Shown: piece after piece, positions 8,294 to 17,453 of the stretch
Layout: each line of letters opens with the position of its first letter
Position numbering within the stretch: the first letter of the stretch is position 1
Assembly: GCF_900215145.1 (NCBI RefSeq)
Contig: NZ_OBDO01000009.1
Location: forward strand, 232,525-296,524
From: Geodermatophilus sabuli
Lineage (GTDB): Bacteria > Actinomycetota > Actinomycetes > Mycobacteriales > Geodermatophilaceae
Length of the DNA: 64,000 nucleotides
Direction: 5' to 3'
The notes under the pieces: model-generated
What the model saw: only the letters and a program-made list of their open reading frames with translations
Databases searched by the model: none
Told to the model about the DNA's origin: nothing
Made by a program: the position numbers and the translations under genes

Positions 8294-9544
8294 TCAGCTG
8301 AACGGCGGGCGCTCATCCACCCGCACCGACAGCCTGCCGGCGGTTCGCCAGAGGCGGGCGACCAGGTCGCGGTCGGCGTCGGTGACGAGGTTGCCCATCA
8401 CCCGCAGTGCGACGGTCATGAGCGCCCGCGACCGCATGCTCACCGGTCCGGCGGCGGGCAGGAACCTCGGCACGGTGAGCAGCCCGGCCAGCCGGCGGGC
8501 GATGGAGAACGCCTCGCCGTAGTGCCGGCGCAGGGCCGCGGGCCAGGCCGCCGACCAGTCGTCCTCGTCGAACAGCTGGACGACGCTGCGGCCGGTCTCC
8601 AGCCCGTAGTCGATGCCCTCACCGTTGAGCGGGTTCACGCAGCCGGCGGCGTCACCGACCAGCGCCCAGTTGCCCCCGGCGACGTTCGACACCGCGCCGC
8701 CCATCGGCAGCAGCGCCGAGGCCGGCGCCTCCACCGGGCCGTCGAGCCGCCAGTCGGCGCGGCGGGCGTCGGCATACGTCTCCAGCAGCGCCTTGAGCTG
8801 CACGCCCGCCGGACGGCGGGCCGTGGCCAGCGTGCCGACGCCGATGTTCACCTGCCCGGACGCCGCCCCGAGGGGGAACACCCAGCCGTAGCCGGACAGC
8901 AGCTCACCCTCCGCCCCGCGCAACTCCAGGTGGGAGGAGATCCACTCGTCGTCCGCCCGCCCCGACCGCACGTAGCCACGGGCCGCGACGCCGTACGCGG
9001 TGCCCCGGTGCCACTCGCGGCCGAGCACCCGGCCCAGCGGCGAGCGGGCGCCGTCGGCGACGACCAGCCGCCGGCAGCCCACGGTGACCGTCTCGTCGCC
9101 GACCTCGAAGACCACACCGGTCACCCGGTCGCCGTTCCGCTCGACGTCGACGGCGCGGGCCCCGTCCAGCGGTGTCGCGCCGTCGGTGAGCGCCACGTCG
9201 CGGATCCGCGCGTCGAGCTCCGTGCGAGGCACGGCGCTGCCGTGGGCGGGGAACTCCCCGCCCGGCCAGGGCAGCTGCCACTCCCGACCGAAACCGGCCG
9301 CGCGCAGCCCCCGGTTGCGGGCGTGACCGCGGGCCCAGTCGCCGAGGCCCAGGTGGTCGAGCTCGGCCATCGCCCGCGGGGTCAGGCCGTCCCCGCAGGT
9401 CTTGTCCCGGGGGAAGACCGCGGCGTCGGCGAGCACCACGTCGTGCCCGGCGCGCGCCGCCCACGCTGCGGCGGCGGCCCCCGCCGGGCCGGCTCCGACG
9501 ACGAGGACGTCGGTCGTGGTCGGGGCGGCGGCGTCGGCGATCAC
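8294..9544 (-). CDS. Geranylgeranyl reductase family FAD-dependent oxidoreductase
   Basis: This is a 416-residue flavoprotein from GTG at 9544; another GTG at 9574 adds ten residues and cannot be excluded. The FAD-binding Rossmann motif is VLVVGAGPAGAAAAAWAARAG, followed by the family marker DAAVFPRDKTCGDGLTPRAM. Later motifs are VVADGARSPLGR and the FAD/substrate motif WALVGDAAGCVNPLNGEGID (split here as GDAAGCVNPLNGEG). Members reduce prenyl double bonds in menaquinone (MenJ-like), chlorophyll or archaeal lipids. In an actinobacterium, partial saturation of the menaquinone side chain is the best guess, but no menaquinone gene adjoins it. It is transcribed towards trhA. Confidence 0.85.
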   Translation of the reverse strand: MIADAAAPTTTDVLVVGAGPAGAAAAAWAARAGHDVVLADAAVFPRDKTCGDGLTPRAMAELDHLGLGDWARGHARNRGLRAAGFGREWQLPWPGGEFPAHGSAVPRTELDARIRDVALTDGATPLDGARAVDVERNGDRVTGVVFEVGDETVTVGCRRLVVADGARSPLGRVLGREWHRGTAYGVAARGYVRSGRADDEWISSHLELRGAEGELLSGYGWVFPLGAASGQVNIGVGTLATARRPAGVQLKALLETYADARRADWRLDGPVEAPASALLPMGGAVSNVAGGNWALVGDAAGCVNPLNGEGIDYGLETGRSVVQLFDEDDWSAAWPAALRRHYGEAFSIARRLAGLLTVPRFLPAAGPVSMRSRALMTVALRVMGNLVTDADRDLVARLWRTAGRLSVRVDERPPFS

Positions 9545-9750
9545 CGGCCCAGTGTCCCTGGTCCGGCCGGGCACCCGGCGCGCCGCTCAGCCGGAGAGCG
9601 GGAAGCGCTGGGCAGCCGCCCCCAGCACCGCTCGGTCGGCGCCGTCCAGCGGCTCGCGACCGGTGCCGCGCCGCGGTCGCGTCGTCCCAGGTCGGCGTAC
9701 GCGGTGCGCAGCAGCTCGCGGGGCCGCCCACCGGGCCAGCCCGGCAGCGG

Positions 9751-10359
9751 TCACTCGGCGCGGGGACCGCGCGCGCGGACCTCCTCCACCGCCGCCATCG
9801 CGTCGCGGAGCTCGGCCAGCCACGCCTCGGCGTGCTCGCCCACCAGCCGGACCGCCCACACCAGGGCCTCCGACCGCGAGCGGGCGACGCCGGCGTCGAC
9901 GAGGGTGTCGAGCACCAGCCGCTCGGGCTGCCGCAGCCGCGTCATCACGGGCACGGACAGGTTGGTGAACAGCTCCCGGACGTCCCCGCAGGCCGCGCCC
10001 CAAGCCACCGATCGGCCGTACCGGGCCTGCGCGGCGTCGGCGATCGCCATCCGCTGCTCGCGGGTCTCCTCGCGGAAGCGGGCGATGCGGCCGGCCCGCG
10101 CGGCCGCGGGGTCGCCCTCGCCCGGAGCCGGTTCGGGCAGCGTGCCGACGACGGTGATCTCGTCGCGGTCGATCGCCAGCTCGACCGGCCCGGTGAACCA
10201 GGCGTCAGGCAGGCGGCCGGTGAACCACCCGGCCACCTCGGCGCGTTCCACGGGCGGCGGCGCCTCGGGGGCGCGACCCCGGCCGCCGGGGCCGCGCCCC
10301 CGGAAGCCGCGCGCGAAGGGGTTCGGCGAGTCGGAGAAACGGGAGTGGGAACCGTGCAC
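9751..10359 (-). CDS. Conserved hypothetical protein, possible ribbon-helix-helix-like C-terminus
   Basis: This 202-residue protein starts MHGSHSRFSDSPNPFARG with a Gly/Arg-rich segment (RGFRGRGPGGRGR) at about 18-30. The middle contains AWFTGPVELAIDRDEITVVGTL and a charged helix, ARIARFREETREQRMAIAD. The C-terminal half reads LSVPVMTRLRQPERLVLDTL then VDAGVARSRSEALVWAVRLVG, which resembles the RHH pattern of a strand followed by two helices found in MetJ/Arc-type regulators. I recall similar proteins in many actinobacteria, but no established function. It lies alone on the minus strand between the flavoprotein and yyaL. Confidence 0.7.
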   Translation of the reverse strand: MHGSHSRFSDSPNPFARGFRGRGPGGRGRAPEAPPPVERAEVAGWFTGRLPDAWFTGPVELAIDRDEITVVGTLPEPAPGEGDPAAARAGRIARFREETREQRMAIADAAQARYGRSVAWGAACGDVRELFTNLSVPVMTRLRQPERLVLDTLVDAGVARSRSEALVWAVRLVGEHAEAWLAELRDAMAAVEEVRARGPRAE

Positions 10360-10416
10360 GACGACCTCCTGGATCGTGTTGATTACACGGTTACACCGTA
10401 AGCGCGGAGCTCGTCG

Positions 10417-12414
10417 TCAGGAAGGGGTCATCGCTGCGCCCAGAGCGGACACGTCGGTCACCGGCGCGGAGCACACGAACCCCCGGCACACGTAGGCGGC
10501 GGGCTGCCCACCCACCGGAGGCCGCCCGGCGAGCAGGGGGACGCCGGGAGCGTCCGGCCCGCCGACGACGACCACCGCACCGGGACTGGTCGACGCCCGT
10601 GCGGCCGCCGCCAGTGCCTCGCGGACGGGACCGGCCGGGCCGCTCACCGCGACCTCCAGCGGGCCGGCCAGCAGCGCCTCCCCCACGGCCGCGGCCCACC
10701 CGGCCGCTCGCGGCGCACGGGTCACCACGGGAGCCAGGGAGCCGATCGCCGCCTCGCCCAGCTCCCGGTGCCGCGGCGACCCGGCCAGCGCGCCGTAGGT
10801 GACCGCGGCCCCGGCCGCGGCCGCGATCCCGGCGGGGGTGGGGCCGTCGGTGGGGTCGAACGGGCGGTGCACCAGCGCCTCGGCGTCGGCCGCGGTGTCG
10901 TGCCAGCCCTCGGCGTCGATGAACTGCTCGGCGACGACGTCGAGCAGGTCACCGGCGAGCTCCAGCCAGCGCCCCTCCGCCGTGGCCTGGTGCAGCGCGA
11001 GCAGCCCCTCGGCCAGGTCCGCGTAGTCCTCGAGCACGCCGGCCGGAACCCCCACCACGCCGTCGCGGGAGGCCCGCCGCAGCCGCCCGTCCACCCAGTG
11101 CACGTCGGCCAGCAGCTGCGCCGCCCGGCGGGCGGCGGCGACCGACCGCTCGTCGCCGGTGAGGACGCCGTGGTCGGCGAGCGCGGCGATCGCCAGCCCG
11201 TTCCACGCGGTGACCACCTTGTCGTCGCGGGACGGCTGCGGACGGCGGGCACGCGCCGCGCTCAGCCGCCCCCGGACGGAGCCGAGCCGAGCCGGGTCGT
11301 CGGGGTCCCGCAGCAGCTGGAGGGTCGACGTCCCGTGCTCGAAGGTGCCGTGCGCCGTCACCGTGAACACCTCGGCGGCCCACCGGCCGTCGTCCTCCCC
11401 CAGGACCTCGGCCAGCTGGGCGGGGGTCCAGACGTAGGTGAGCCCCTCGACGCCCTCGGTGTCCGCGTCGAGCGCGGAGGCGAAGCCGCCCTCGGCCGTG
11501 CCCAGGTCACGGACGAGGAAGGCCGCGGTGTCGTCGGCGACCCGGCGTGCCCATGGCTCGCCCGTCGCCCGCCACAGGTGCGCGTACACCCGCAGCAGCA
11601 GCGCGTTGTCGTACAGCATCTTCTCGAAGTGCGGCACGACCCACCGCTCGTCGACGGCGTAGCGGGCGAAGCCACCGGCAAGCTGGTCGTGGATGCCGCC
11701 ACGGGCCATGGCCTCCGCCGTGTCCCGGGCCATCCGCAGCGGCTCGGCGTCCCCGGTCCGGGCGTGCGCGCGGAGCAGGAACTCCAGCAGCATGGACGGC
11801 GGGAACTTCGGGGCACCGCCGAACCCGCCCCACCGCTCGTCGTAGCTGCCCGACAGCGCGGCGACGGCGGCGTCGAGGTCGGCGGCCGACACCGGAGTCG
11901 GGGCACCGAGCTCCAGGCGCGAGGAGATGGCCTCGACGATCCGGGTGCTCGCCGACTCGAGCTCCTCGCGGCGGGTGCGCCAGGCGTCGGTGACCGCCGT
12001 CAGGACCTGCCGGAAGGCGGGCATGCCCTGCGCCGGGCGCGGCGGGAAGTAGGTGCCGCAGTAGAACGGCCTCCCGTCCGGGGTGGTGAACACCGTCATC
12101 GGCCAGCCCCCGGAGCCGGTGAGCGCCTGGGTGGCGGTCATGTAGACGCTGTCGACGTCCGGCCGCTCCTCGCGGTCGACCTTCACGCAGACGAAGTCCG
12201 CGTTCATCTGCGTCGCGGTCGGCTCGTCCTCGAACGACTCGTGCGCCATCACGTGGCACCAGTGACACGCTGCATACCCGATGCTGATCAAGAGGGGTTT
12301 GCTGAGACGCCGCGCCTCCTCGAACGCGTCGGGTCCCCACTCCCACCAGTCGACCGGGTTCTCCGCGTGTTGCAGCAGGTACGGGCTCGTCGCGCCGGCA
12401 AGACGGTTCGGCAT
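10417..12414 (-). CDS. Thioredoxin-domain protein of the YyaL/DUF255 family
   Basis: From ATG at 12414 the protein has 665 residues; an in-frame GTG at 12423 is an alternative. The N-terminal DUF255 thioredoxin-like domain is unmistakable: [39 protein letters not shown] with a CHWC active-site-like motif, then [14 protein letters not shown] and [16 protein letters not shown]. An (alpha/alpha)6-barrel glycosidase/cellobiose-epimerase-like domain follows ([20 protein letters not shown]). The C-terminus ends in another cysteine pair, [11 protein letters not shown]. The family is widespread and its substrate uncertain. In mycobacteria the orthologue (Rv1084) adjoins Rv1083 and mca; here a 5-kb insert separates them. 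Confidence 0.9.
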   Translation of the reverse strand: MPNRLAGATSPYLLQHAENPVDWWEWGPDAFEEARRLSKPLLISIGYAACHWCHVMAHESFEDEPTATQMNADFVCVKVDREERPDVDSVYMTATQALTGSGGWPMTVFTTPDGRPFYCGTYFPPRPAQGMPAFRQVLTAVTDAWRTRREELESASTRIVEAISSRLELGAPTPVSAADLDAAVAALSGSYDERWGGFGGAPKFPPSMLLEFLLRAHARTGDAEPLRMARDTAEAMARGGIHDQLAGGFARYAVDERWVVPHFEKMLYDNALLLRVYAHLWRATGEPWARRVADDTAAFLVRDLGTAEGGFASALDADTEGVEGLTYVWTPAQLAEVLGEDDGRWAAEVFTVTAHGTFEHGTSTLQLLRDPDDPARLGSVRGRLSAARARRPQPSRDDKVVTAWNGLAIAALADHGVLTGDERSVAAARRAAQLLADVHWVDGRLRRASRDGVVGVPAGVLEDYADLAEGLLALHQATAEGRWLELAGDLLDVVAEQFIDAEGWHDTAADAEALVHRPFDPTDGPTPAGIAAAAGAAVTYGALAGSPRHRELGEAAIGSLAPVVTRAPRAAGWAAAVGEALLAGPLEVAVSGPAGPVREALAAAARASTSPGAVVVVGGPDAPGVPLLAGRPPVGGQPAAYVCRGFVCSAPVTDVSALGAAMTPS

Positions 12415-12569
12415 GCACCTCACCTTCCCTCACTGGTCCACGTGCGAACGAATGCTGGAATCCCTGGATCCAGCGGCATGTCGAGCATTCGTGCCACGGC
12501 GTGACGCAGCGCACCGGGGATGCCGTCGGCTCGATTGCCGCGCCGATCCGGCCCGACACGTTCCGGGCC

Positions 12570-12960
12570 ATGACCACGAACGCGATGCCCGCGCCGCCGG
12601 GCCACATCGACCCCGCCACGTCTTCCTCACTGCGACGGAGGTGATCCTCCGGTACGGGTGGGGCCGCACCTACGGCTACCTGATGCTGCGGAGCAGCGGC
12701 TTCCCCCGCCGGGTCGGCGACCGCTTCCGGCTCGACACCCTGATCGCGTGGGAGCAGGCCGTGCTGGCCGGCGAGCTGCCCGGCCGCCCGGACGAGCCGA
12801 AGTCGCCCGGCGACGCCGCGGCCCCCGTCACGGCGCCGGAGCCCGAGCCGGCGCCCCGGCCGGCGGCGCCGTCCCGATCACGGACGACGTCCCCGTGGAG
12901 CGCCCCGACCCGCCGCCGTACGCGCGGCACCCGACCCCCTACGGCGCCCCTCGCACCCCC
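12570..12960 (+). pseudogene. Frameshifted small HTH (excisionase-like) gene
   Basis: ATG at 12570 begins MTTNAMPAPPGHIDPATSSS and stops after 24 codons. Adding one C to the run of four at 12611-12614 would join PGHIDP to PRHVFLTATEVILRYGWGRT and on to FPRRVGDRFRLDTLIAWEQ, which has the layout of an excisionase/AlpA-type winged HTH (LTATEV, a -GFPRRVGDRFR- wing, then LIAWEQ). A second break occurs after PEPEPAPRPA, because the next plausible residues, VPITDDVPVERPDPPP, are in another frame. Two breaks in one short gene argue for decay rather than a sequencing slip. The upstream 145 bp (12424-12569) hold only an imperfect inverted repeat (CGAATGCT at 12449 with AGCATTCG at 12484). Confidence 0.55.
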
Positions 12961-13247
12961 TCTGCACCGGGGAGGCGCTGGTCGACGACGGCGTCGATGT
13001 CCGCGCGCAGGCGGTCGGGTCGACGGGACCCGGGCCGATCGGCGTGACCGGCGCCCCGCCAGTCACGGTCGAGTATCGGCGTACTACAGAGGGGGTGATG
13101 CGCCCGGCTCGGTGAGGCGACAGCGTCCGAGGCTGCGTTTCGGGCACTCGCGCGGGTCGTGAGCTTCGAGCACGAGCTCCGCTGCCGCCCGGTACGCGGA
13201 AGTGACCGCGTGCTCGATCCGACGGGTCCCGGGAAGGCGCAGTCGAG

Positions 13248-14756
13248 ATGACCGTTCTGCACATCGCACATCCGAGCCTGGACGAGCGGGCCCAGCACGG
13301 CAGGGAGGCACGGGAACAGACGCCGCTGGACAGTCACATCGGCTGGCGACCGGCAACGGACCGGCCCGATCCAGTTGCCCTGCTGGACGAACAGAACCGG
13401 ACACGCGAGCCCGACCTGGTGCCGGTCCGGCACGGCCGGATGATGGCTTCGCCGTTCACCTTCTACCGTGGTGCGGCCGCAGTCATGGCGGCGGACCTCA
13501 AGGACACCCCGACCGCCGGGCTCGATGCCCAGCTGTGCGGTGACGCGCACCTGTCCAACTTCGGTGCGTTCGCCTCACCCGAGCGCAAGCTGCTCTTCGA
13601 CCTCAACGACTTCGACGAGACGCTGCCCGGGCCGTTCGAGTACGACGTGAAGCGCATGGCGGCCAGCTTCACGATCGCGGCCCGCAACAACGGCTTCTCG
13701 AAGACCGACACCCGCGAGGCGACGATGGCCGCGGTGACCGCCTATCGCGAGGCGATGGCCGGCTTCGGGCAGATGGGCACGTTGGACGTCTGGTACGCCC
13801 ATCTCGACGAGGACCAGATCATGGCCCCGCTTCGGGACTCCGTCGCCACCACCGGACACCACGACAAGACAGGCAAGAAGGGCGCGAAGGGCAACGCCCG
13901 AAAGAGCTTGAAGGACAAGTCCGGGAAGGACGGGAAGACCGACCGCGAGCTGGACAAGGCGGCGAAGACCGCAGAGAAGACGCTGAAGAAGGCGCACTCC
14001 CGGGACAGCCTGCAGGCGCTGTCGAAGCTCGCCGAGCAGGTCGACGGCACATACCGGATCATCAGCGACCCACCGATCGTGGTGCCGTTGCGTGAGGTCA
14101 CCGCGACCTACGGGTTCTCCGCGGATGAGACCGACCAGATCATCCGGGATCAGTTCCGCGCCTACCGCGCCACGCTTCAGGCCGACCGACGACACCTGCT
14201 GGAGCGCTTCCAGATCGTCGACGCGGCGCGCAAGGTCGTCGGCGTCGGCAGCGTCGGCACCCGGGCCTTCATCGTCCTGCTGCAGGGACGCGACGATCAC
14301 GACCCGCTGTTCCTGCAGATCAAGGAAGCCACCGCATCCGTGCTGGAGAAGTACCTGCCCCGGAGCCGCTACAAGCAGCCCGGCGAACGGGTGGTGCGGG
14401 GACAGCGGATGATGCAGGCCGCCAGCGACATCTTTCTCGGCTGGACCGCCGGTGCCCAGGCTGACCGCCACCTGTACTGGCGTCAGCTGCGTGACATGAA
14501 GGGCTCGGCGGAGGTCGAGGCGATGGTCCCCACCGGGCTCAGGTTCTACGCCGGGATCTGCGGCTGGACGCTCGCCCGAGCGCACGCCCGCTCGGGAGAC
14601 CCGGTGGCGCTCGCCGAGTACTTGGGCGACGGCGACGCATTCGACCGGTCCATCACCGACTTCTCCGCCCGCTACGCCGACCAGAACGAGCAGGACTTCC
14701 AGGCCTTCGTCCGGGCGGTGCGATCCGGGCGGCTCCAAGCAGTCGAGGGGGTGTGA
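13248..14756 (+). CDS. DUF2252 domain protein with Lys-rich insertion
   Basis: The protein has 502 residues from ATG at 13248. DUF2252 motifs are PFTFYRGAAAVMAADL, CGDAHLSNFGAF, LFDLNDFDETLPGPFEYDVKR, VVGVGSVGTRAFIVLLQG and FLGWTAG, in the order expected. The GDxHxxNFG and DxNDFD motifs resemble the metal- and ATP-binding residues of aminoglycoside phosphotransferase-like kinases, so a kinase fold is likely, but no substrate is known. Residues about 205-250 form a Lys/Asp/Gly-rich stretch (KKGAKGNARKSLKDKSGK and more) that is absent from the paralogue at 29826-31193 and is probably a disordered linker. The gene stands alone on the plus strand between the decayed HTH gene and 378 bp of empty sequence. 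Confidence 0.85.
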   Translation: MTVLHIAHPSLDERAQHGREAREQTPLDSHIGWRPATDRPDPVALLDEQNRTREPDLVPVRHGRMMASPFTFYRGAAAVMAADLKDTPTAGLDAQLCGDAHLSNFGAFASPERKLLFDLNDFDETLPGPFEYDVKRMAASFTIAARNNGFSKTDTREATMAAVTAYREAMAGFGQMGTLDVWYAHLDEDQIMAPLRDSVATTGHHDKTGKKGAKGNARKSLKDKSGKDGKTDRELDKAAKTAEKTLKKAHSRDSLQALSKLAEQVDGTYRIISDPPIVVPLREVTATYGFSADETDQIIRDQFRAYRATLQADRRHLLERFQIVDAARKVVGVGSVGTRAFIVLLQGRDDHDPLFLQIKEATASVLEKYLPRSRYKQPGERVVRGQRMMQAASDIFLGWTAGAQADRHLYWRQLRDMKGSAEVEAMVPTGLRFYAGICGWTLARAHARSGDPVALAEYLGDGDAFDRSITDFSARYADQNEQDFQAFVRAVRSGRLQAVEGV

Positions 14757-15134
14757 CCGCGGAGGGGTGAGGTCCGCGCCGCCCCCCTGGGGCGGGGCCC
14801 GGTGGTCGACAGTGGTGCTGCTCGTGCCACGAGACGCGCAGCAGGGGCGTTCGTCCCGACCGGTGGGAGCACTGGCGCCGAGGACGGCGATGGTGTCCGC
14901 GGCACCGAGCTGCCATCCGAGGTCGCGCTGATCATGCCGCGGGCCGACGGGCGTCGTCACGGCAACGTCCCGCGATGAGGCCTGAACCCATCATCCGTGG
15001 TCAGGGTGAGAGCCGCGGTGTCTCTTCAGCGCGGTGCGCAACCCGGAGGCGCATACCCGGAAGCCCCGCCGGAACCACGCCGACTTCAGCGCCCGTCGAC
15101 GATCATCCCCGGCTTGTAGCGAGACAAGCCCCGC
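14757..15134. other. Non-coding gap without recognisable content
   Basis: There is no frame with family-like sequence on either strand and no clear hairpin or tRNA. It separates the stop codons of the convergent DUF2252 and DUF4203-like genes. Confidence 0.5.
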
Positions 15135-15701
15135 CTAGACCGGGGCCTGGCTGGACTGCTGCACCAGTCGCCGCTGGACCGTCCAGCCGAGAGCGCCGAG
15201 CACGAGCCATGCGGCGGCGCTGAGGACCGCTTCGGCGGTGGTGTCCGGCGTGCGCAGGAAGCCCAGCGTGTCCGGCCAGATCCGACCCAGGCCGCTGAGG
15301 GCGAGCCCGGCGCCACCGAACGCGCAGGCCCAGATGGCGGCGGTCTCGTGGTACCGCTGCGCCGCCAGGCCGGAGAGCACGGCGACCGCCACCACGAAGA
15401 TGACGGCGAGCAGGACGTTGCCGTCGTCCCCTTCCAGCAACCCGAACAGCTTCGCCCCGATCACCCCACCGGCGAGCCCCCCGACGACGAACAGCGCCGC
15501 CCGCAAGACCACGCGCGCGAGAACCCAGCCCACCACCGCGGCGCAGGCGGCGACGATGGCCGCGACCGCAACCGATGCGCCGAGTCCCTCCGCCACCAGC
15601 CAACCGAGGGCGAAGCCGCACGCCAGCAGCGCCAGGTGGATCGAGCGCAGACCGACGAAGCACAGCAGCAGGCCGACAACGGCCAGTCCGACACCGGTCA
15701 C
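15135..15701 (-). CDS. DUF4203/TMEM198-like multi-pass membrane protein
   Basis: This 188-residue, almost entirely hydrophobic protein starts at GTG 15701 (VTGVGLAVVGLLLCFVGL). I count seven hydrophobic segments with Gly/Ala-rich packing faces, including GGLAGGVIGAKLFGLLEGDD, and a short Gln/Arg tail. The pattern, including GxxxG-rich helices and an EGDD loop, fits the DUF4203/TMEM198 group. Function is unknown. It is the only minus-strand gene of the 12.4-17.4 kb insert, and no signal for regulation is apparent. Confidence 0.65.
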   Translation of the reverse strand: MTGVGLAVVGLLLCFVGLRSIHLALLACGFALGWLVAEGLGASVAVAAIVAACAAVVGWVLARVVLRAALFVVGGLAGGVIGAKLFGLLEGDDGNVLLAVIFVVAVAVLSGLAAQRYHETAAIWACAFGGAGLALSGLGRIWPDTLGFLRTPDTTAEAVLSAAAWLVLGALGWTVQRRLVQQSSQAPV

Positions 15702-15844
15702 CCCGCGCCCCCTGCCGAACGCGGCACCCGGAGGCGCGCGGGCCCTGACACGGTCACGTCGCCCGGCCGGCTCTCTCTGGTCACCATGACAAGCCCCCAG
15801 CTCGACGACGGTCAGTTGGCGACCCTCCCGATCTCCCGGCAGCC

Positions 15845-16753
15845 GTGCCTCACCTCGGATGGATGAGTTCGTCCGCCGCGCTGGGGGTGCCGGTGGTGAC
15901 CAACCCGGCGGTGCCGTCGCCGGTGCGCAGGCTGATCAACGTGGAGAGCGGACTGAACGACGGGATCGCCACGCCGGTGGTCTTGCTGGCGCTCGCCGGC
16001 GCAGCGTCGGCGGAGCAACTCGCGGAGGCGCCCGGGCCGGCCGGGGCACTGCTCGAGTTGGCGATCGGAGCGGCCGTCGGGGGAGGCGGCGGAGCGCTGC
16101 TGCGCTGGGCGCGCGGCCGTGGCTGGGCCGCCGAGGACTTCACGGGCATCGCCGTGCTGGCCCTGGCGCTGACCAGCTACGCCGCGGCTCTGATCGCGCA
16201 CGGCAATGGGTTCGTCGCCGCGTTCTGCGGTGGGCTGGCCTACGGCGCTGCGGCCGGTCGGCGCGGACCCGCCGAGCTGGTCTTCACCGAGCAGGTCGGT
16301 GGCCTGGTCTCGCTGCTGGTGTGGCTGGCCTTCGGCGCGATCGCGGTACCGATCCTGGCCGACCGCGCGGACTGGAGGGTTGCGCTGTACGCCCTGCTCA
16401 GCCTGACGGTTGTACGGATGCTTCCGGTGGCGCTGGCCTTGCTCGGCGCCGGCCTGGACCGGGCCACCATCGCGTTCATCGGCCGGTTCGGTCCCCGCGG
16501 CCTGCCGTCGCTGGTGTTCGCCCTGCTCGCCGTCGAAGAACTCGGAATTGTCGCGAACGAGGCCGTGGCCGTCATCGCGGCGACCGTGTTCCTCAGCGTC
16601 CTCGTGCACGGCATCACCGCTTCGCCGCTGGCCGCCCGCTACCCGCTACCCGCTCACGGTCGCCTCGGCCGCCGCACCGACCTCCCCCGACGAGCGAGCG
16701 GTCACGGAGAGCACACTTTGCTCGACGAGTCGATCAGGCGCGCCGGGTCGTAG
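15845..16753 (+). pseudogene. 5'-truncated CPA1-type cation/proton antiporter
   Basis: The 302-residue frame enters the CPA1 antiporter fold in the middle: AALGVPVVTNPAVPSPVRR then LINVESGLNDGIATPVVLL, which in intact proteins is preceded by APTDA and about four transmembrane helices. The catalytic ESGLNDG motif and the following helices (AEDFTGIAVLALALTSYAA, GPRGLPSLVFALLAVEELG) remain, through to the last helix and a short tail. The residues before AALG (PHLGWMSSS) do not resemble the family, and the upstream 140 bp hold no continuation in any frame. I therefore read it as a fragment whose 5' third was lost, although the rest is undamaged and could still be translated from ATG at 15863. Confidence 0.6.
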
Positions 16754-16872
16754 CCGGATTGTGCCGATGACCGACCGAGTTCTTCGTCAATTGCGGACAT
16801 CACAGGCTCTGGTGCACGTGCGGCGCGTCGGCGGATTCTCACGACCGGACCCACATCCACCAGGAGGCCACC

Positions 16873-17433
16873 ATGAACCGCACCCGGATCCTCGTCAGCC
16901 TCGTCGCCGCCGTGGCGGCGCTGGGGGTGGTCGCGCCCGCGTCGGCGAGTGCCGCCCCGTACTGCGGTATCACCTGGGGCTCCCAGGCGAAGTCACTGAA
17001 CCCGTACGACCCGGGCACCGACCTCGTCCACGACGTCCGCGCCGGGCAGCACGACTGCTACGACCGGGTGGTCGTCGACGTCGCCGAGGTCGACGACTTC
17101 GACTCCTACGTCGTCCGGTACGTGCCCGAGGTGCGACGGGACGGCAGCGGGGAGGCCGTCCCGCTCCGGGGCGGGGCCGCACTGCAGGTCACGCTCGGCG
17201 CCGTCGGGTACGACGACCGGGGCAAGGCGACCTACTCGCCGGACGACCCGCTCGAGGCGGTCGACGTGTCCGGGTTCCGGACCCTGCGCCAGGTCGCGTG
17301 GCTGGGGTCGTTCGAGGGCCAGTCGGGCATGGGCGTCGGCACGCGGGCGCGGCTGCCGTTCCGCGTCTTCGTCGTCGAGGGCGGTTCCAGCCACGTCGAC
17401 CGGCTCGTGATCGACGTCGCGCACCGCTGGTGA
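16873..17433 (+). CDS. Secreted AMIN-like domain protein
   Basis: The protein has 186 residues from ATG at 16873 with AGGAGG 6 nt upstream. A Sec signal peptide (MNRTRILVSLVAAVAALGVV, cleavage likely after ASASA) precedes YCGITWGSQAKS, then DVRAGQHDCYDRVVVDV, YVVRYVPEV and VPLRGGAALQVTLG. This is the pattern of small actinobacterial exported proteins annotated as AMIN-like; the two cysteines probably form a disulphide. AMIN domains bind peptidoglycan or target envelope complexes; that role is inferred here. The gene stands alone and converges on the mca-linked membrane protein gene. Confidence 0.75.
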   Translation: MNRTRILVSLVAAVAALGVVAPASASAAPYCGITWGSQAKSLNPYDPGTDLVHDVRAGQHDCYDRVVVDVAEVDDFDSYVVRYVPEVRRDGSGEAVPLRGGAALQVTLGAVGYDDRGKATYSPDDPLEAVDVSGFRTLRQVAWLGSFEGQSGMGVGTRARLPFRVFVVEGGSSHVDRLVIDVAHRW

Positions 17434-17453
17434 GCCGGCGCGCGGCCGGCCGG

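Noticed and set aside
9587..9750. Possible remnant of a minus-strand gene (segments such as PRELLRTAYADLGRRD and REPLDGADRAVLGAAAQ in different frames).
   Set aside because: The fragments are short, lie in different frames and match no family I can name; third-position GC bias alone could produce them.
13084..13264. Minus-strand stretch RIEHAVTSAYRAAAELVLEAHD before the first DUF2252 gene.
   Set aside because: It reads like protein for about 45 residues but has no start or upstream continuation; too short to call.
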